Notes: generated by a model not told the origin, from the sequence alone. Counted from the first letter of the stretch, positions 45,569-53,947 are shown. The stretch: 58,463 bases of DNA from an uncultured Alistipes sp. (GCA_900770635.1 CAAGLB010000110.1:1-58463); one strand, 5' to 3'. A program made the numbers and translations.

Positions 45569-45600
45569 TTGTGAAAATTTAATTAAATTGCTTACATTTG
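45569..45600 (+). promoter_or_regulatory. Promoter of uppS-bamA
   Basis: ATTG (45568-45571) as a weak -33, then 21 nt and TACATTTG (45593-45600). Transcription would begin about 45607, only about 4 nt before the uppS ATG at 45611, so the mRNA should be almost leaderless. Confidence 0.5.
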
Positions 45601-45610
45601 CGAGATTATT

Positions 45611-46342
45611 ATGAGCAAGCAAACACCCATACCCGAGCACGTAGCAATCATCATGGATGGCAACGGACGCTGGGCTAAGCAGCACGGCAAGGAGCGATAT
45701 GAAGGCCACATCGCTGGTGTCGAGTCGGTACGTCGTGCACTTAGGGCTGCGGCAAAAAATGGGGTTAAGTGGCTCACGCTATATGCTTTTTCGACCGAGA
45801 ATTGGGGACGCCCCACTGCCGAGGTTAACGCCATCATGGAGCTCTTCTGCAAGAGCGTTGTGGGCGAGACTCCCGACCTTGTGAAGCAGGGTGTTAGGGT
45901 GATGATCATCGGCGAGCGCACACACTTCTCAGCAAAGGTTGTAGAGATGATCGACCAAATTGAGAGCGTCACCGCCGAGGGCGATCGACTAACCCTCGTA
46001 TTGGCATTCAACTACTCGTCACGCCGTGAGATAATGCTTGCCACACAGGCTATCGCACACAAGGTTGGCTTGGGCGAGCTACGCAGCGAGGATATCGACG
46101 AGGAGGTTATTGCCCGTCATCTTATGACATCGTCAATTCCCGATCCCGACCTCATAGTGCGCACCAGTGGCGAGTGTCGTTTGAGCAACTTCTTGCTATG
46201 GCAAGCCTCCTATGCCGAGTTCTACTTCCCTGAGGTGTTGTGGCCCGACTTCGACGAGGAGGAGTTTACGAAGGCGCTCGAGGTGTATGCCTCACGTGAG
46301 CGCCGTTATGGTCTTGTTACTGAAGATTCTAAAACACAATGA
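45611..46342 (+). CDS. uppS: Isoprenyl (undecaprenyl diphosphate) synthase
   Basis: 243 residues. HVAIIMDGNGRWAKQHGKERYEGHIAGVESVRRAL (catalytic Asp and Arg/His), WLTLYAFSTENWGRP, FNYSSRREI, and PDPDLIVRTSGECRLSNFLLWQASYAEFYF are the cis-prenyltransferase motifs. It makes the C55 lipid carrier needed by the polysaccharide genes here and by peptidoglycan. It overlaps bamA by ATGA. Confidence 0.92.
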   Translation: MSKQTPIPEHVAIIMDGNGRWAKQHGKERYEGHIAGVESVRRALRAAAKNGVKWLTLYAFSTENWGRPTAEVNAIMELFCKSVVGETPDLVKQGVRVMIIGERTHFSAKVVEMIDQIESVTAEGDRLTLVLAFNYSSRREIMLATQAIAHKVGLGELRSEDIDEEVIARHLMTSSIPDPDLIVRTSGECRLSNFLLWQASYAEFYFPEVLWPDFDEEEFTKALEVYASRERRYGLVTEDSKTQ

Positions 46343-48894
46343 TAAGAGAGTTCAAAATACTGTTAGTTACTTTTGTAGCGCTGATGTGTTCCATCACTAA
46401 TAGCATGGCACAGCAGCATGGCTCACAATATACGGTTGGCAACGAGTTTGGTAGCGACGCTATCGACAGCGCTGTCTTCGATCCTAATGCACCAATGCTC
46501 GACGAGGAGCCTCGATTCTACTACATTCGCAAGGTAAACCTTCATGGCGTAAAGTATCTTAATCACGCTATTTTGAAGTCGTCGGCAGGTCTCCAGGAGG
46601 GCGACTCAGTATATCTGCCCAGCAACTTTATCCCCAACGCCATGCAGCGCTTGTGGGCACCCCGCTACTTCTCGAACATACAGATTGGAGCAACAATAGA
46701 TGGTGACTCTGTCGACCTCGAGGTCTTCCTCAAGGAGCGTGCCCGCATCCTTAATTGGAAGTTCGACGGTGTGACAAAGAGCAAGAGCGACGACCTTCGT
46801 GATGTGCTTAAACTCAAACGCAACACCGAGCTCTCGGACTACATCATCGACAAGAACATAAAGCTCATCAAGGAGCACTATGCCGAGAAGGGCTTTCGCA
46901 CATGTAACGTGGATGTGCGCATCGATAACGACACCACCTACGAGCAGTGTGTAAACGTCACCTTCGTCATCGACCGAGGTCCTAAGGTGCGTATTGGCGA
47001 GATCAACTTTATCGGCAACGACGAGTTCGACGACAAACGTCTGCGCCGCACGTTTAAGAAGACACACCAAAAGAGCATGCTATTCTTCCAAAATCGCAAG
47101 CTCCTCGAAGAGGACTACGAGGAAGATAAGCTCAAGCTGCTCGACTTCTACAACTCGCAAGGTTTCCGCAATGCCAACATTGTGCGTGACTCGATATACT
47201 TTATCGACGACGAGACTCTCGGCCTGGATGTCGAGGTGGAGGAGGGCAACCGCTTCTACATACGCAACATCAACTGGGTGGGTAACTCGATATACGAGAC
47301 ATCACGCCTCGAGAGCATGCTCGGCATACACTCTGGCGATATATACGACAAAAAGTCGCTACACAAGCGCTTGGGTATTGGTCGTGAGATGAACCCCGAG
47401 GAGATGTCTATCGCCTCGCTATATCAGAACAACGGATACCTAATGTCGCAGATCGAGCCTGCCGAGATGGTTGTAGGCCCCGACTCGCTCGACATCGAGA
47501 TTCGCATATTTGAGGGCAAGCCATTCACCGTGAACAACGTGGGCATATCGGGAAACATGCGTGTCAACGACGAGGTTATTCGCCGTGAGTTGTATGTGCG
47601 CCCTGGCGAGCTATATAACCGAGGCCTACTCATGCAGACCATGCGTACGCTGATGGGCATGGGCCACTTCGACGAGCAGGCCATAATGCCAGATATTCAG
47701 CCTGTGAGCGACGAGCTCGTAGACATCAACTGGCCTCTTACCGAGAAGGCTTCCGACCAGTTTAACATCGCTGGTGGCTGGGGCTCAGGAACATTCGTGG
47801 GTAGCGTGGGTATCACCCTTAACAACCTCTCTATGCGCAACTTCTTCAAGAAGGGAGCATGGCGACCATACCCATCGGGACAAAACCAGAAGCTCTCTAT
47901 CTCGGGACAGAGTAATGGTACTTACTATAAGGCCTTGTCGCTCAGCTTCACCGATCCTTGGCTTGGTGGCCGACGCCCAAACTCGTTCACATTCTCGGGA
48001 TACGTGTCGGAGCAGAACAACGCATACTACGTATGGCAGAACGCAACAATGCACTACCGCTCAATGGGCCTTGCTGTGGGATTTGGTAAGCGCCTACAAT
48101 GGCCCGATCCATACTTCACGTTCTATGGCGAGTTTGGCTACCAGCGCTACGGACTTAAAGGCTGGGACTCGTTTATCATCAGCGATGGTGTGGCAAACAC
48201 CCTTGCCCTAAAACTCATATTGCAGCGCTCATCGGTTGACGCTCCATTCTTCTCACGCTCTGGCTCAGAGTTCACACTCTCATTGCAGGCAACACCTCCA
48301 TTCTCGGCTTGGGATGGTAAGGACTACACCGACACATCGCTCTCGGATCAGGATCGCTACCGCTGGATAGAGTATCACAAGTGGTTGTTGAAGGGCCGCT
48401 GGTACTTCCCGCTCACACAAAACCAAAACCTTGTCCTCATGCTCGGTGCCGAGATGGGTTACTTAGGCCACTACAACAAGGATAAGGTGTCGCCATTCGA
48501 GCGTTTCGAGATTGGTGGCGATGGTATGACAGGCTATAACATCTACGGTGTCGACATCATCGCATTGCGTGGTTATGAGGATGGTGCGCTCGACCCATCG
48601 AGCTACTACTCTGTGGCCTACAACAAATACACGATGGAGCTTCGCTACCCTATCATCATGAAGCCAAGCTCGTCAATCTACGTTCAGGCATTCCTCGAGG
48701 GTGGTAACGGCTTTAACTCGTGGAAGGAGTTCTCGCCATTTAAGATCAAACGCTCGGCAGGTGTCGGCATACGTCTATACTTGCCTATCGTAGGTATGAT
48801 TGGTGTCGACTGGGGTTACGGCTTCGATCCAGCATACGGCCAGACAGAGCGTAGTGGATCACAATTCCACTTTGTCCTCGGTCAGCAGTTTTAG
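46339..48894 (+). CDS. bamA: Outer-membrane assembly factor BamA
   Basis: 851 residues with a signal peptide (TFVALMCSITNSMAQ). POTRA repeats fill about 60-480 (VNLHGVKYLNHAIL, WKFDGVTKSKSDDLRDVL, INFIGNDEFDDKRLRRTF, INWVGNSIYETSRLESML, VGISGNMRVNDEVIRREL). The C-terminal barrel starts at QFNIAGGWGSGTFVGSVGI and ends in Phe (FHFVLGQQF), as needed for outer-membrane insertion. BamA folds outer-membrane proteins. The OmpH genes follow. Confidence 0.92.
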   Translation: MIREFKILLVTFVALMCSITNSMAQQHGSQYTVGNEFGSDAIDSAVFDPNAPMLDEEPRFYYIRKVNLHGVKYLNHAILKSSAGLQEGDSVYLPSNFIPNAMQRLWAPRYFSNIQIGATIDGDSVDLEVFLKERARILNWKFDGVTKSKSDDLRDVLKLKRNTELSDYIIDKNIKLIKEHYAEKGFRTCNVDVRIDNDTTYEQCVNVTFVIDRGPKVRIGEINFIGNDEFDDKRLRRTFKKTHQKSMLFFQNRKLLEEDYEEDKLKLLDFYNSQGFRNANIVRDSIYFIDDETLGLDVEVEEGNRFYIRNINWVGNSIYETSRLESMLGIHSGDIYDKKSLHKRLGIGREMNPEEMSIASLYQNNGYLMSQIEPAEMVVGPDSLDIEIRIFEGKPFTVNNVGISGNMRVNDEVIRRELYVRPGELYNRGLLMQTMRTLMGMGHFDEQAIMPDIQPVSDELVDINWPLTEKASDQFNIAGGWGSGTFVGSVGITLNNLSMRNFFKKGAWRPYPSGQNQKLSISGQSNGTYYKALSLSFTDPWLGGRRPNSFTFSGYVSEQNNAYYVWQNATMHYRSMGLAVGFGKRLQWPDPYFTFYGEFGYQRYGLKGWDSFIISDGVANTLALKLILQRSSVDAPFFSRSGSEFTLSLQATPPFSAWDGKDYTDTSLSDQDRYRWIEYHKWLLKGRWYFPLTQNQNLVLMLGAEMGYLGHYNKDKVSPFERFEIGGDGMTGYNIYGVDIIALRGYEDGALDPSSYYSVAYNKYTMELRYPIIMKPSSSIYVQAFLEGGNGFNSWKEFSPFKIKRSAGVGIRLYLPIVGMIGVDWGYGFDPAYGQTERSGSQFHFVLGQQF

Positions 48895-49000
48895 TTAGAC
48901 GACCAACTAAATTGCCGTGCATAGCTCATCGTGCAAAGTATGGCAATAAATTTGAATGTTACTACAATATATTAATAGAGTATTTAAAAACCAGAGTAAG

Positions 49001-49513
49001 ATGAAACGAATGATTGTAGCTATGGTGGCAATGGTGCTTAGCATAGCAACCGTATCGGCACAAAACTATATGGTCATCGACAGCGAGAAGGTATTTAAGT
49101 CGCTCAGTTCATACAACAGGGCCCTCGAGCAGATTGAAGCACTCTCGGCAGAGTACCAAACAAAGGTAGATGCCAAGTTTACGGAGGTAGAAACGCTCTA
49201 CAACAACTATATGCAACAGCGTGCGCAGCTTAGCGACATACAACGTCAGCAGCGTGAGCAAAACATTTTGCAGAAGGAGGCCGAGGCTACCGAATATCAG
49301 GAGTCGTTGTTCGGCACCAATGGCGAGCTCATGAAGCGCCGCATGGAGTTTATACAGCCTATCCAAATGCAGGTGTTCGACACCATCGAGCAATTTGCAA
49401 CAAAGTATGGCTACGACCTTGTCATCGACATATCGGCAAACCCAACAATACTCTACTACTCGTCAAAAGTAGACTTTACTGAGCTAATTATCAAAGCATT
49501 AAATAATAAATAA
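49001..49513 (+). CDS. OmpH/Skp-family periplasmic chaperone (first copy)
   Basis: 170 residues from ATG 49001, where a signal peptide starts (MIVAMVAMVLSIATVSAQ); the frame extends to 48956 but that has no signal. NYMVIDSEKVFKSLSSYNRALEQIEALS opens the family pattern, followed by long coiled-coil helices and the closing segment YGYDLVIDISANPTILYYS. Skp-like proteins hold unfolded outer-membrane proteins in the periplasm; the gene stands downstream of bamA as usual. Confidence 0.85.
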   Translation: MKRMIVAMVAMVLSIATVSAQNYMVIDSEKVFKSLSSYNRALEQIEALSAEYQTKVDAKFTEVETLYNNYMQQRAQLSDIQRQQREQNILQKEAEATEYQESLFGTNGELMKRRMEFIQPIQMQVFDTIEQFATKYGYDLVIDISANPTILYYSSKVDFTELIIKALNNK

Positions 49514-49535
49514 AAACTAAATATAAATTGTCAAA

Positions 49536-50072
49536 ATGAAGAAGTTTTTTAAATTAACCCTCGCCGTAGCATTGCTCTTTATGGGCGCAACAGCGGCAAA
49601 TGCACAGAAGTTTGGCCGTGTAGACCTCACAGCTATCATCACAGCTATGCCAGAGTTTGAGGAGGCAAACAAAAACCTTGAGTCTTACAGCATGGATCTT
49701 CAGGACCAGCTCGAGCAGATTCAGGTTGAGTTCAACCAGAAGTATGCCGAGTACCAGAAGCAGGTAAACACCCTCAACGACACAATCCGCCAGATGAAGG
49801 AGAGCGAGTTGCAGCAGTTGCAGCAGCGCTACTCTGAGTTCCAGCAGATAGCATACCAGGATATGCAGAAGAAGGAGGCAGAGCTCATGGAGCCTATCTA
49901 TGCAAAGGCAAATGATGCTGTTGCAGCCGTAGCAAAGGAGAATGGCTTTACAGCAATCTTCAACACCCAGGGCGACGTTGCCAACACAGCAGGCCTTGCT
50001 TACTACAACCCAGATCAGCTAACAAGCATCACCGACAAGGTTATGGCGAAGCTCGGTATTACTAAGAAGTAG
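49536..50072 (+). CDS. OmpH/Skp-family periplasmic chaperone (second copy)
   Basis: 178 residues with a signal peptide (TLAVALLFMGATAANAQ), then FGRVDLTAIITAMPEFEEANKNLESYS, a long coiled coil rich in Gln/Glu (about 50-130), and the terminal hairpin GFTAIFNTQGDVANTAGLAYYNPDQLT. It is a tandem paralogue of the preceding gene, 22 nt away, and ends the bamA operon with a terminator. Confidence 0.87.
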   Translation: MKKFFKLTLAVALLFMGATAANAQKFGRVDLTAIITAMPEFEEANKNLESYSMDLQDQLEQIQVEFNQKYAEYQKQVNTLNDTIRQMKESELQQLQQRYSEFQQIAYQDMQKKEAELMEPIYAKANDAVAAVAKENGFTAIFNTQGDVANTAGLAYYNPDQLTSITDKVMAKLGITKK

Positions 50073-50094
50073 TAGCGACCACAGCAATATAAGA

Positions 50095-50131
50095 AGCCTG
50101 CCCAACGCACAATTTGGGCAGGCTCTTTTTG
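50095..50131 (+). terminator. Terminator of the bamA-ompH operon
   Basis: AGCCTGCCCA (50095-50104) and TGGGCAGGCT (50115-50124) make a perfect 10-bp stem followed by CTTTTTG. Confidence 0.92.
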
Positions 50132-50236
50132 TATAATATGTGCGATAAGTTCCTACCAAGAAGCCGATAATTACGAGAAAATCTTAGTCTATTTAGCAAT
50201 GATAGCGTTACAGACACACAAATATCTGCGAAAAAT

Positions 50237-50267
50237 TTTGGATATTAAGAAATAATGCCTATCTTTG
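50237..50267 (+). promoter_or_regulatory. Promoter of tRNA-Cys
   Basis: TTTG (50237-50240), 19 nt, TATCTTTG (50260-50267); transcription would start about 12 nt before the mature tRNA 5' end. Confidence 0.7.
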
Positions 50268-50285
50268 CACCTCGGTAAGACAAAT

Positions 50286-50357
50286 GGTCTGATGGGCGAG
50301 TGGCTTAACCAACGGTCTGCAAAACCGTCTACAGCGGTTCGAATCCGCTTCAGACCT
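50286..50357 (+). tRNA. tRNA-Cys (anticodon GCA)
   Basis: A 72-nt cloverleaf. Acceptor GGTCTGA (50286-50292) pairs with TCAGACC (50350-50356), discriminator T as expected for Cys. The anticodon stem CGGT/ACCG holds the loop CTGCAAA with anticodon GCA. The T arm is GCGG-TTCGAAT-CCGC. No CCA is encoded, so the Cca enzyme in this window would add it. The AT-rich mobile region begins right after it, a usual integration place. Confidence 0.95.
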
Positions 50358-50360
50358 CAA

Positions 50361-50402
50361 AAATCCCTTCTACACAGCAGTGTGGAGGGGATTTACTTTT
50401 TT
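50361..50402 (+). terminator. Terminator after tRNA-Cys
   Basis: AAATCCC...TACAC and GTGTGG...GGGATTT form an imperfect hairpin (50361-50394) followed by ACTTTTTTT. It marks the last feature before the mobile region. Just after it lies a direct repeat TTTACGCCTAAA/TTTACGCCTAAA (about 50399-50422). Confidence 0.8.
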
Positions 50403-50479
50403 TACGCCTAAATTTACGCCTAAAAAACAGACCTCTTCAGGCATCAAAGGTAGCAAAAGATTGGATATTTACAAGCGTA

Positions 50480-50761
50480 TTAAGCTCTATTCCTCTGCAT
50501 AAATTTGTCTATATCTGCCTTCCTAAACCAGATTAATCTACCCCTCTGAGAGTATGGTATCTCTCCACTATTCTTGAGTTCCTGGGCTATAGTCTTGCCT
50601 ATGCATAGGTAATTAGCAAGACCATCTATTCCCTGTACATAGGGAGAATCAACACACTCTTTCATCTTTTCTATTTGCTTACTAAGAGCATCTACAACTT
50701 GTGTTGTAATTGTTGATATTACTGCATCATCACAAACTCTGTTATAATCGTAAAATTCCAT
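50480..50761 (-). CDS. Excisionase-like helix-turn-helix protein (DUF3853-like)
   Basis: 93 residues from ATG 50761; the frame continues upstream to 50827 but those residues look spurious. The C-terminal half has VQGIDGLANYLCIGKTIAQELKNSGEIPYSQRGRLIWFRKADIDKFM, a MerR/excisionase-type winged helix as in DUF3853 proteins of Bacteroides mobile elements. It may direct excision or regulate the element. It is the element's leftmost gene, transcribed towards the tRNA. Confidence 0.65.
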   Translation of the reverse strand: MEFYDYNRVCDDAVISTITTQVVDALSKQIEKMKECVDSPYVQGIDGLANYLCIGKTIAQELKNSGEIPYSQRGRLIWFRKADIDKFMQRNRA

Positions 50762-51070
50762 ATTAATTTTTAGTATAACATACGATATGGAAATGAAAAA
50801 ACAAGAGTTATACATCCCCCTCATCAAAAAAAGTCTAAAATTTTATTTACTACATCTTAAATAGTACCAACCAACCTATGAGTCAATATCATTGCTTCTA
50901 TCAACCGCCTCAGAAATTACCAACTGGTAGGGAGGTTAAATAGACATACCATTGTTTGTTATGTTAGTTTCAAAGTAAAAAAACAGAAATAAATTTTTAT
51001 TAATCTTGTCTTTTTTACCTTACCTCTTATATTTATATATGTAGGAAACAAGAAAGCCTACTTTATAATT
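50762..51070. other. Non-coding gap ahead of the Rep operon
   Basis: About 300 nt between the divergent excisionase-like and NUMOD3-like genes. It is AT-rich, with a small TACC/GGTA hairpin (50918-50929) and runs of T. It probably carries promoters for both sides and could hold the origin used by the nearby Rep, but I see no clear consensus promoter or iterons. Confidence 0.3.
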
Positions 51071-51301
51071 ATGAGTACATATAAAAGACAATGGAGGGAA
51101 CTTGAACCCTCAACACGAGAAAAGATTAGCAAGTCTAATAAAGGTAAAACTAAATCAATGAGTCATAGAGAACACCTATCACAAGCATTAAAAAAATATT
51201 GGGACTCTGTGCCTTCAAGAAGTAAAGACCTAAGTATGCAAGAGTATTTGCAAGGTGAAAATAACAGCAGTGTGAAACCTTCAAATCAGAATGCAGAATG
51301 A
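51071..51301 (+). CDS. Small basic NUMOD3-like DNA-binding protein
   Basis: 76 residues, basic. The segment TREKISKSNKGKTKSMSHREHLSQALKKYW resembles the NUMOD3 motif, a short helix used by homing endonucleases and mobile-element proteins to bind DNA. No nuclease domain is present. It overlaps the Rep-like gene by 11 nt, so it may be an accessory replication or mobilisation factor. The motif call is by pattern only. Confidence 0.5.
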   Translation: MSTYKRQWRELEPSTREKISKSNKGKTKSMSHREHLSQALKKYWDSVPSRSKDLSMQEYLQGENNSSVKPSNQNAE

Positions 51302-52151
51302 AAGGCTTGGTAAGACCATTATTGATGCACTAACCCTCTGCTATCTTGCGGAGGGTAAAGTGCTTGACCATTTAAGAGAAGTAAAGCATCAATACAGCAT
51401 AGATACATTTACTTTGCACCGAACATCAGGCAAACACCATAAGGAGCATTTTGACATCTATCTACACAAGAAGAAGGTTGCTACGATTTACTTTGATAGG
51501 TTCGGTTCATCTGGAGATGAATCCTACGTTTGGTTAAGAATAGAGAATCATGTGCTATACAACCAACAACTGCTCATTCAGACATTGATGTTGCCAGAGC
51601 TTCTTGATATAGATTTTAATAACATAACCTATATTGAGTTAGCAAGAGACTTTGCATATAACATCACACAGAAGATAAGGTCTCTAATGCGTAACCAAGA
51701 ACTTAAGACCATCATCAATGGCAAACAGAAAAAAGATAGAGATGAAGCTATAGATGGAATTATACGCACTTGCAAGATTAGTCTAAACAAGGACTTGCCA
51801 AAGTCTCTATGCATAAAACAGGCAAAAGCAGAAAAGAACAAGTATGATGGGATAACCATGGACTCATACAACAAGATGGATGAGATTACGTCAAAATCCC
51901 ATAAGCAATATATATTAGATTACTACGGTTATCCTAAGAAACTACACCGCTTGGAGTTGAGGTTAAACAATGCAGATATAAAGAAAATTTCAAGAACCTT
52001 AGGAGTGTCCGTTACCGACGACACCATCTTCAACCAAGATGCCCATGACCAAATCTACCTCCAGGCACTACAATCATTGTTGAGGTTCACGGATAGACGG
52101 AAAAAACTTGACTGGCAGATGCTCTTTGACTGCAATTTGAAGTATAGATAA
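51291..52151 (+). CDS. Rolling-circle replication initiator, Rep_trans/RstA-like
   Basis: 286 residues. The order of motifs fits the Rep_trans family of plasmids and filamentous phages: ITYIELARDFAYN (the vtRiDlavDf strand), TMDSYNKMDEI (the lYdKxxE element) and KKLHRLELRLNNADIKK (the RlElrl strand). Tyrosines that could be nucleophilic lie in QYILDYYGYPKK. Such proteins nick a double-stranded origin. Its presence suggests the element can replicate as a circle, as phage or plasmid satellites do. Identity to known members must be low, so confidence is moderate. Confidence 0.55.
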   Translation: MQNERLGKTIIDALTLCYLAEGKVLDHLREVKHQYSIDTFTLHRTSGKHHKEHFDIYLHKKKVATIYFDRFGSSGDESYVWLRIENHVLYNQQLLIQTLMLPELLDIDFNNITYIELARDFAYNITQKIRSLMRNQELKTIINGKQKKDRDEAIDGIIRTCKISLNKDLPKSLCIKQAKAEKNKYDGITMDSYNKMDEITSKSHKQYILDYYGYPKKLHRLELRLNNADIKKISRTLGVSVTDDTIFNQDAHDQIYLQALQSLLRFTDRRKKLDWQMLFDCNLKYR

Positions 52152-52255
52152 CAACACCCCCTGCCACTGCATCTATTTAGTAGTTATCTTGCTGATAACA
52201 AAAAGATAAAATAGGAAATATGATGCAACCCAAAAAGTAGAGTAAGAGTCAAAAG

Positions 52256-52276
52256 TTGATACTGTTTAAGTATCAA
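52256..52276 (-). terminator. Terminator of the XRE repressor gene
   Basis: TTGATACT (52256-52263) and AGTATCAA (52269-52276) form an 8-bp hairpin; read leftwards it is followed by CTTTTG. It lies 12 nt beyond the repressor stop and separates it from the convergent Rep gene. Confidence 0.6.
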
Positions 52277-52288
52277 TATTTGATATAC

Positions 52289-52579
52289 CTACTTCAACTC
52301 CTTAGCTTTAATCAGAGCTTTCTCTATATCATCAAAAGATGATAATTCTAAAACCTCTCCTCCTATCTTAATAAAGCCATAGATAGACTTCTCTTCTCTC
52401 TCAAATAAATCAGCAACCTCAACATTCAAAACTTCTGCTATCTTTGTTAGAGTAGATAAAGTTGGATTGCCGTTCAAGGATGAGGACAAGTTAACGGGAT
52501 GCACACCCATTTCTTCGGCTAACTTAGCCATAGTCATACCCTTCTCTTTTGCTATTTGCTTAATCTTCAATACAGTCAT
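52289..52579 (-). CDS. XRE-family transcriptional repressor
   Basis: 96 residues. A five-helix XRE HTH lies at the N-terminus: IKQIAKEKGMTMAKLAEEMGVHPVNLSSSLNGNPTLSTLTKIAEVLNVEVADLF. The C-terminal part (FIKIGGEVLELSSFDDIEKALIKAK) is a short tail common in Bacteroides mobile elements. It probably represses the rightward promoter at 52666-52697 and its own, at 52598-52605. Confidence 0.8.
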   Translation of the reverse strand: MTVLKIKQIAKEKGMTMAKLAEEMGVHPVNLSSSLNGNPTLSTLTKIAEVLNVEVADLFEREEKSIYGFIKIGGEVLELSSFDDIEKALIKAKELK

Positions 52580-52597
52580 AATGATATAATTTTAATG

Positions 52598-52605
52598 CAA
52601 AAGTA
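52598..52605 (-). promoter_or_regulatory. -7 box of the XRE repressor
   Basis: TACTTTTG on the minus strand (52605-52598), 18 nt before the repressor start codon at 52579. It is divergent from the promoter at 52666-52697. Confidence 0.5.
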
Positions 52606-52607
52606 GT

Positions 52608-52682
52608 AAATAAATATTAAAATACTAATATTTTTAATAAAAATTAAAATAAAACACTAAATTAATTTGCATTTTTAATATT
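52608..52682. promoter_or_regulatory. Candidate repressor operator region
   Basis: Between the two divergent promoters lie repeated half-sites: TATTAAAA (52615-52622), TTTTTAATA (52631-52639) and TTTTTAATA (52672-52680). The first two form an inverted repeat. This is where the XRE protein would be expected to bind; the AT-richness of the region makes chance repeats possible. Confidence 0.35.
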
Positions 52683-52697
52683 TTATCACTAATTTTG
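52666..52697 (+). promoter_or_regulatory. Rightward promoter of the small-protein/integrase run
   Basis: TTTG (52666-52669), 20 nt, TAATTTTG (52690-52697). It starts transcription near 52704, 25 nt before the 54-residue ORF at 52729. Confidence 0.6.
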
Positions 52698-52728
52698 TAT
52701 CAAGAAACAAACGATATGATATTAAGAT

Positions 52729-52893
52729 ATGGCAAGCACTAGAAGATACAAGGTTGGTTGCAGCGGTAGTGGCTGGGGAGTTTGGGAGATTGCAACAGGC
52801 AAGAAGGTGAAGGGTTTTGGGAGAAGCCGAATAGCTGCCCTAGAGTACCTTTATGAGTTAGAGGGTTGGAAGAAACCAGCAGCATGGTATTAA
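52729..52893 (+). CDS. Small basic protein, 54 residues
   Basis: ATG 52729 to TAA 52893. It begins MASTRRYKVGCSGSGWGVWE and ends LEGWKKPAAWY, with an Arg/Lys-rich middle. It has six Gly in the first half and four Trp, suggesting a small beta-sheet DNA-binding fold such as the integrase N-terminal arm (AP2-like). It sits directly behind a good promoter, before the SH3-barrel protein and the minimal integrase, which lacks an N-terminal domain. It could supply a missing DNA-binding part; that is speculation. Confidence 0.6.
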   Translation: MASTRRYKVGCSGSGWGVWEIATGKKVKGFGRSRIAALEYLYELEGWKKPAAWY

Positions 52894-52924
52894 AATGTAT
52901 TAGTGTAATAAAAATCTTATAACA

Positions 52925-53254
52925 ATGGAGAATACAGCAATAATAGCTATGAATAGCACAGACATCATCAAGGCAGCAATTATTAATGACCGTGTAGGAG
53001 ATACCTTTGCAACAGGCTACCTTTTGGCTTTGGGCAATGAACTCCGTAAACGCATGCAGACATCTGTGGTTGAATTTTACTTCACTAAGAAGGATGGAAC
53101 TATTAGACGTGCATTTGGAACTACCATGAAGAGCTTGGCACAAAAGCACACTGTAGGTGGACGACCATCATCAATTAAGGTTATCACTTTTTTTGATGTA
53201 GAGAAGTCAGAATGGAGAGCATGCCAAATAAACTCAATTTTGAAGGTTCTATAA
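52925..53254 (+). CDS. SH3 beta-barrel protein (DUF2693/WYL_2-like)
   Basis: 109 residues. FYFTKKDGTIRRAFGTTMKSL and VITFFDVEKSEWRACQINSI match the DUF2693 family of Bacteroidales mobile elements and phages, predicted to have an SH3-like barrel. The function is unknown; it may bind nucleic acid. It lies between the 54-residue protein and the recombinase and is probably co-transcribed with them. Confidence 0.7.
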   Translation: MENTAIIAMNSTDIIKAAIINDRVGDTFATGYLLALGNELRKRMQTSVVEFYFTKKDGTIRRAFGTTMKSLAQKHTVGGRPSSIKVITFFDVEKSEWRACQINSILKVL

Positions 53255-53296
53255 GTTAACCAGGAAGGGGAAACCCTCCCACAAACAACCTTAACT

Positions 53297-53884
53297 ATGA
53301 AAGACAACAAAGCATACCGCACAAGTGACTATATGGAGTGGGATAGTATGATGCTCCTTATCCGTAAGCTATATAGGGATGGTAACTACCGAATGAGCTT
53401 GCTACTTGGTTGTGGCAGCTTTTTTGGTCTCAGAATCTCAGACTTGCTAACCCTAAGTTGGGATATGCTTCTGTATGATGACCAGTTTACCATCCGAGAG
53501 AAGAAGACTGGTAAGAGAAGAGTTGTTAAGATTAACTCAGACTTCCAACGACACATCAAGAACTGTTACCGTGAATTGAGGGTTGAGGATGATACCGAAA
53601 AGTGCTTCTTGTCTCAAAAGGGTTGTGTATATTCTATCCAACGTGTAAACACCATCCTTAAACAGATTAAGAAGGATTACAACCTTAAAATTCAGCACTT
53701 TTCAACTCACACTATGCGTAAGACTTTTGGCAGAAAGGTGTTTGAGAGTGCTGGAGAGAATGCTAACCTGGCACTGGTGAGACTTAGTGAGTTATTCAAC
53801 CACTCATCTGTCAGCATCACCAAGATATACCTTGGCATCCGTCAGGATGAGTTACTTGAGACATACGATATGTTGGATTTTTAG
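53297..53884 (+). CDS. Minimal tyrosine recombinase/integrase
   Basis: 195 residues. Only the catalytic domain is present: Arg in FFGLRISDLLTLSW, Lys in REKKTGKRR, HTMRKTFGRKVF (HxxR), FNHSSVSITKIYLGI (His and nucleophile Tyr). All catalytic residues are intact. The usual 100-residue N-terminal core-binding domain is missing; the upstream gap shows no remnant. Small recombinases of this size are known from Bacteroidales elements. It presumably integrates this element near tRNA-Cys. Confidence 0.8.
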   Translation: MKDNKAYRTSDYMEWDSMMLLIRKLYRDGNYRMSLLLGCGSFFGLRISDLLTLSWDMLLYDDQFTIREKKTGKRRVVKINSDFQRHIKNCYRELRVEDDTEKCFLSQKGCVYSIQRVNTILKQIKKDYNLKIQHFSTHTMRKTFGRKVFESAGENANLALVRLSELFNHSSVSITKIYLGIRQDELLETYDMLDF

Positions 53885-53947
53885 CTACTTAGAAAAGGTA
53901 TAAAGAAAAAAGTTCATATATATGATGGCATTATTGAAATAAAATGC

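Noticed and set aside
46606..47070. Minus-strand ORF opposite bamA
   Set aside because: Antisense shadow of the POTRA-coding region.
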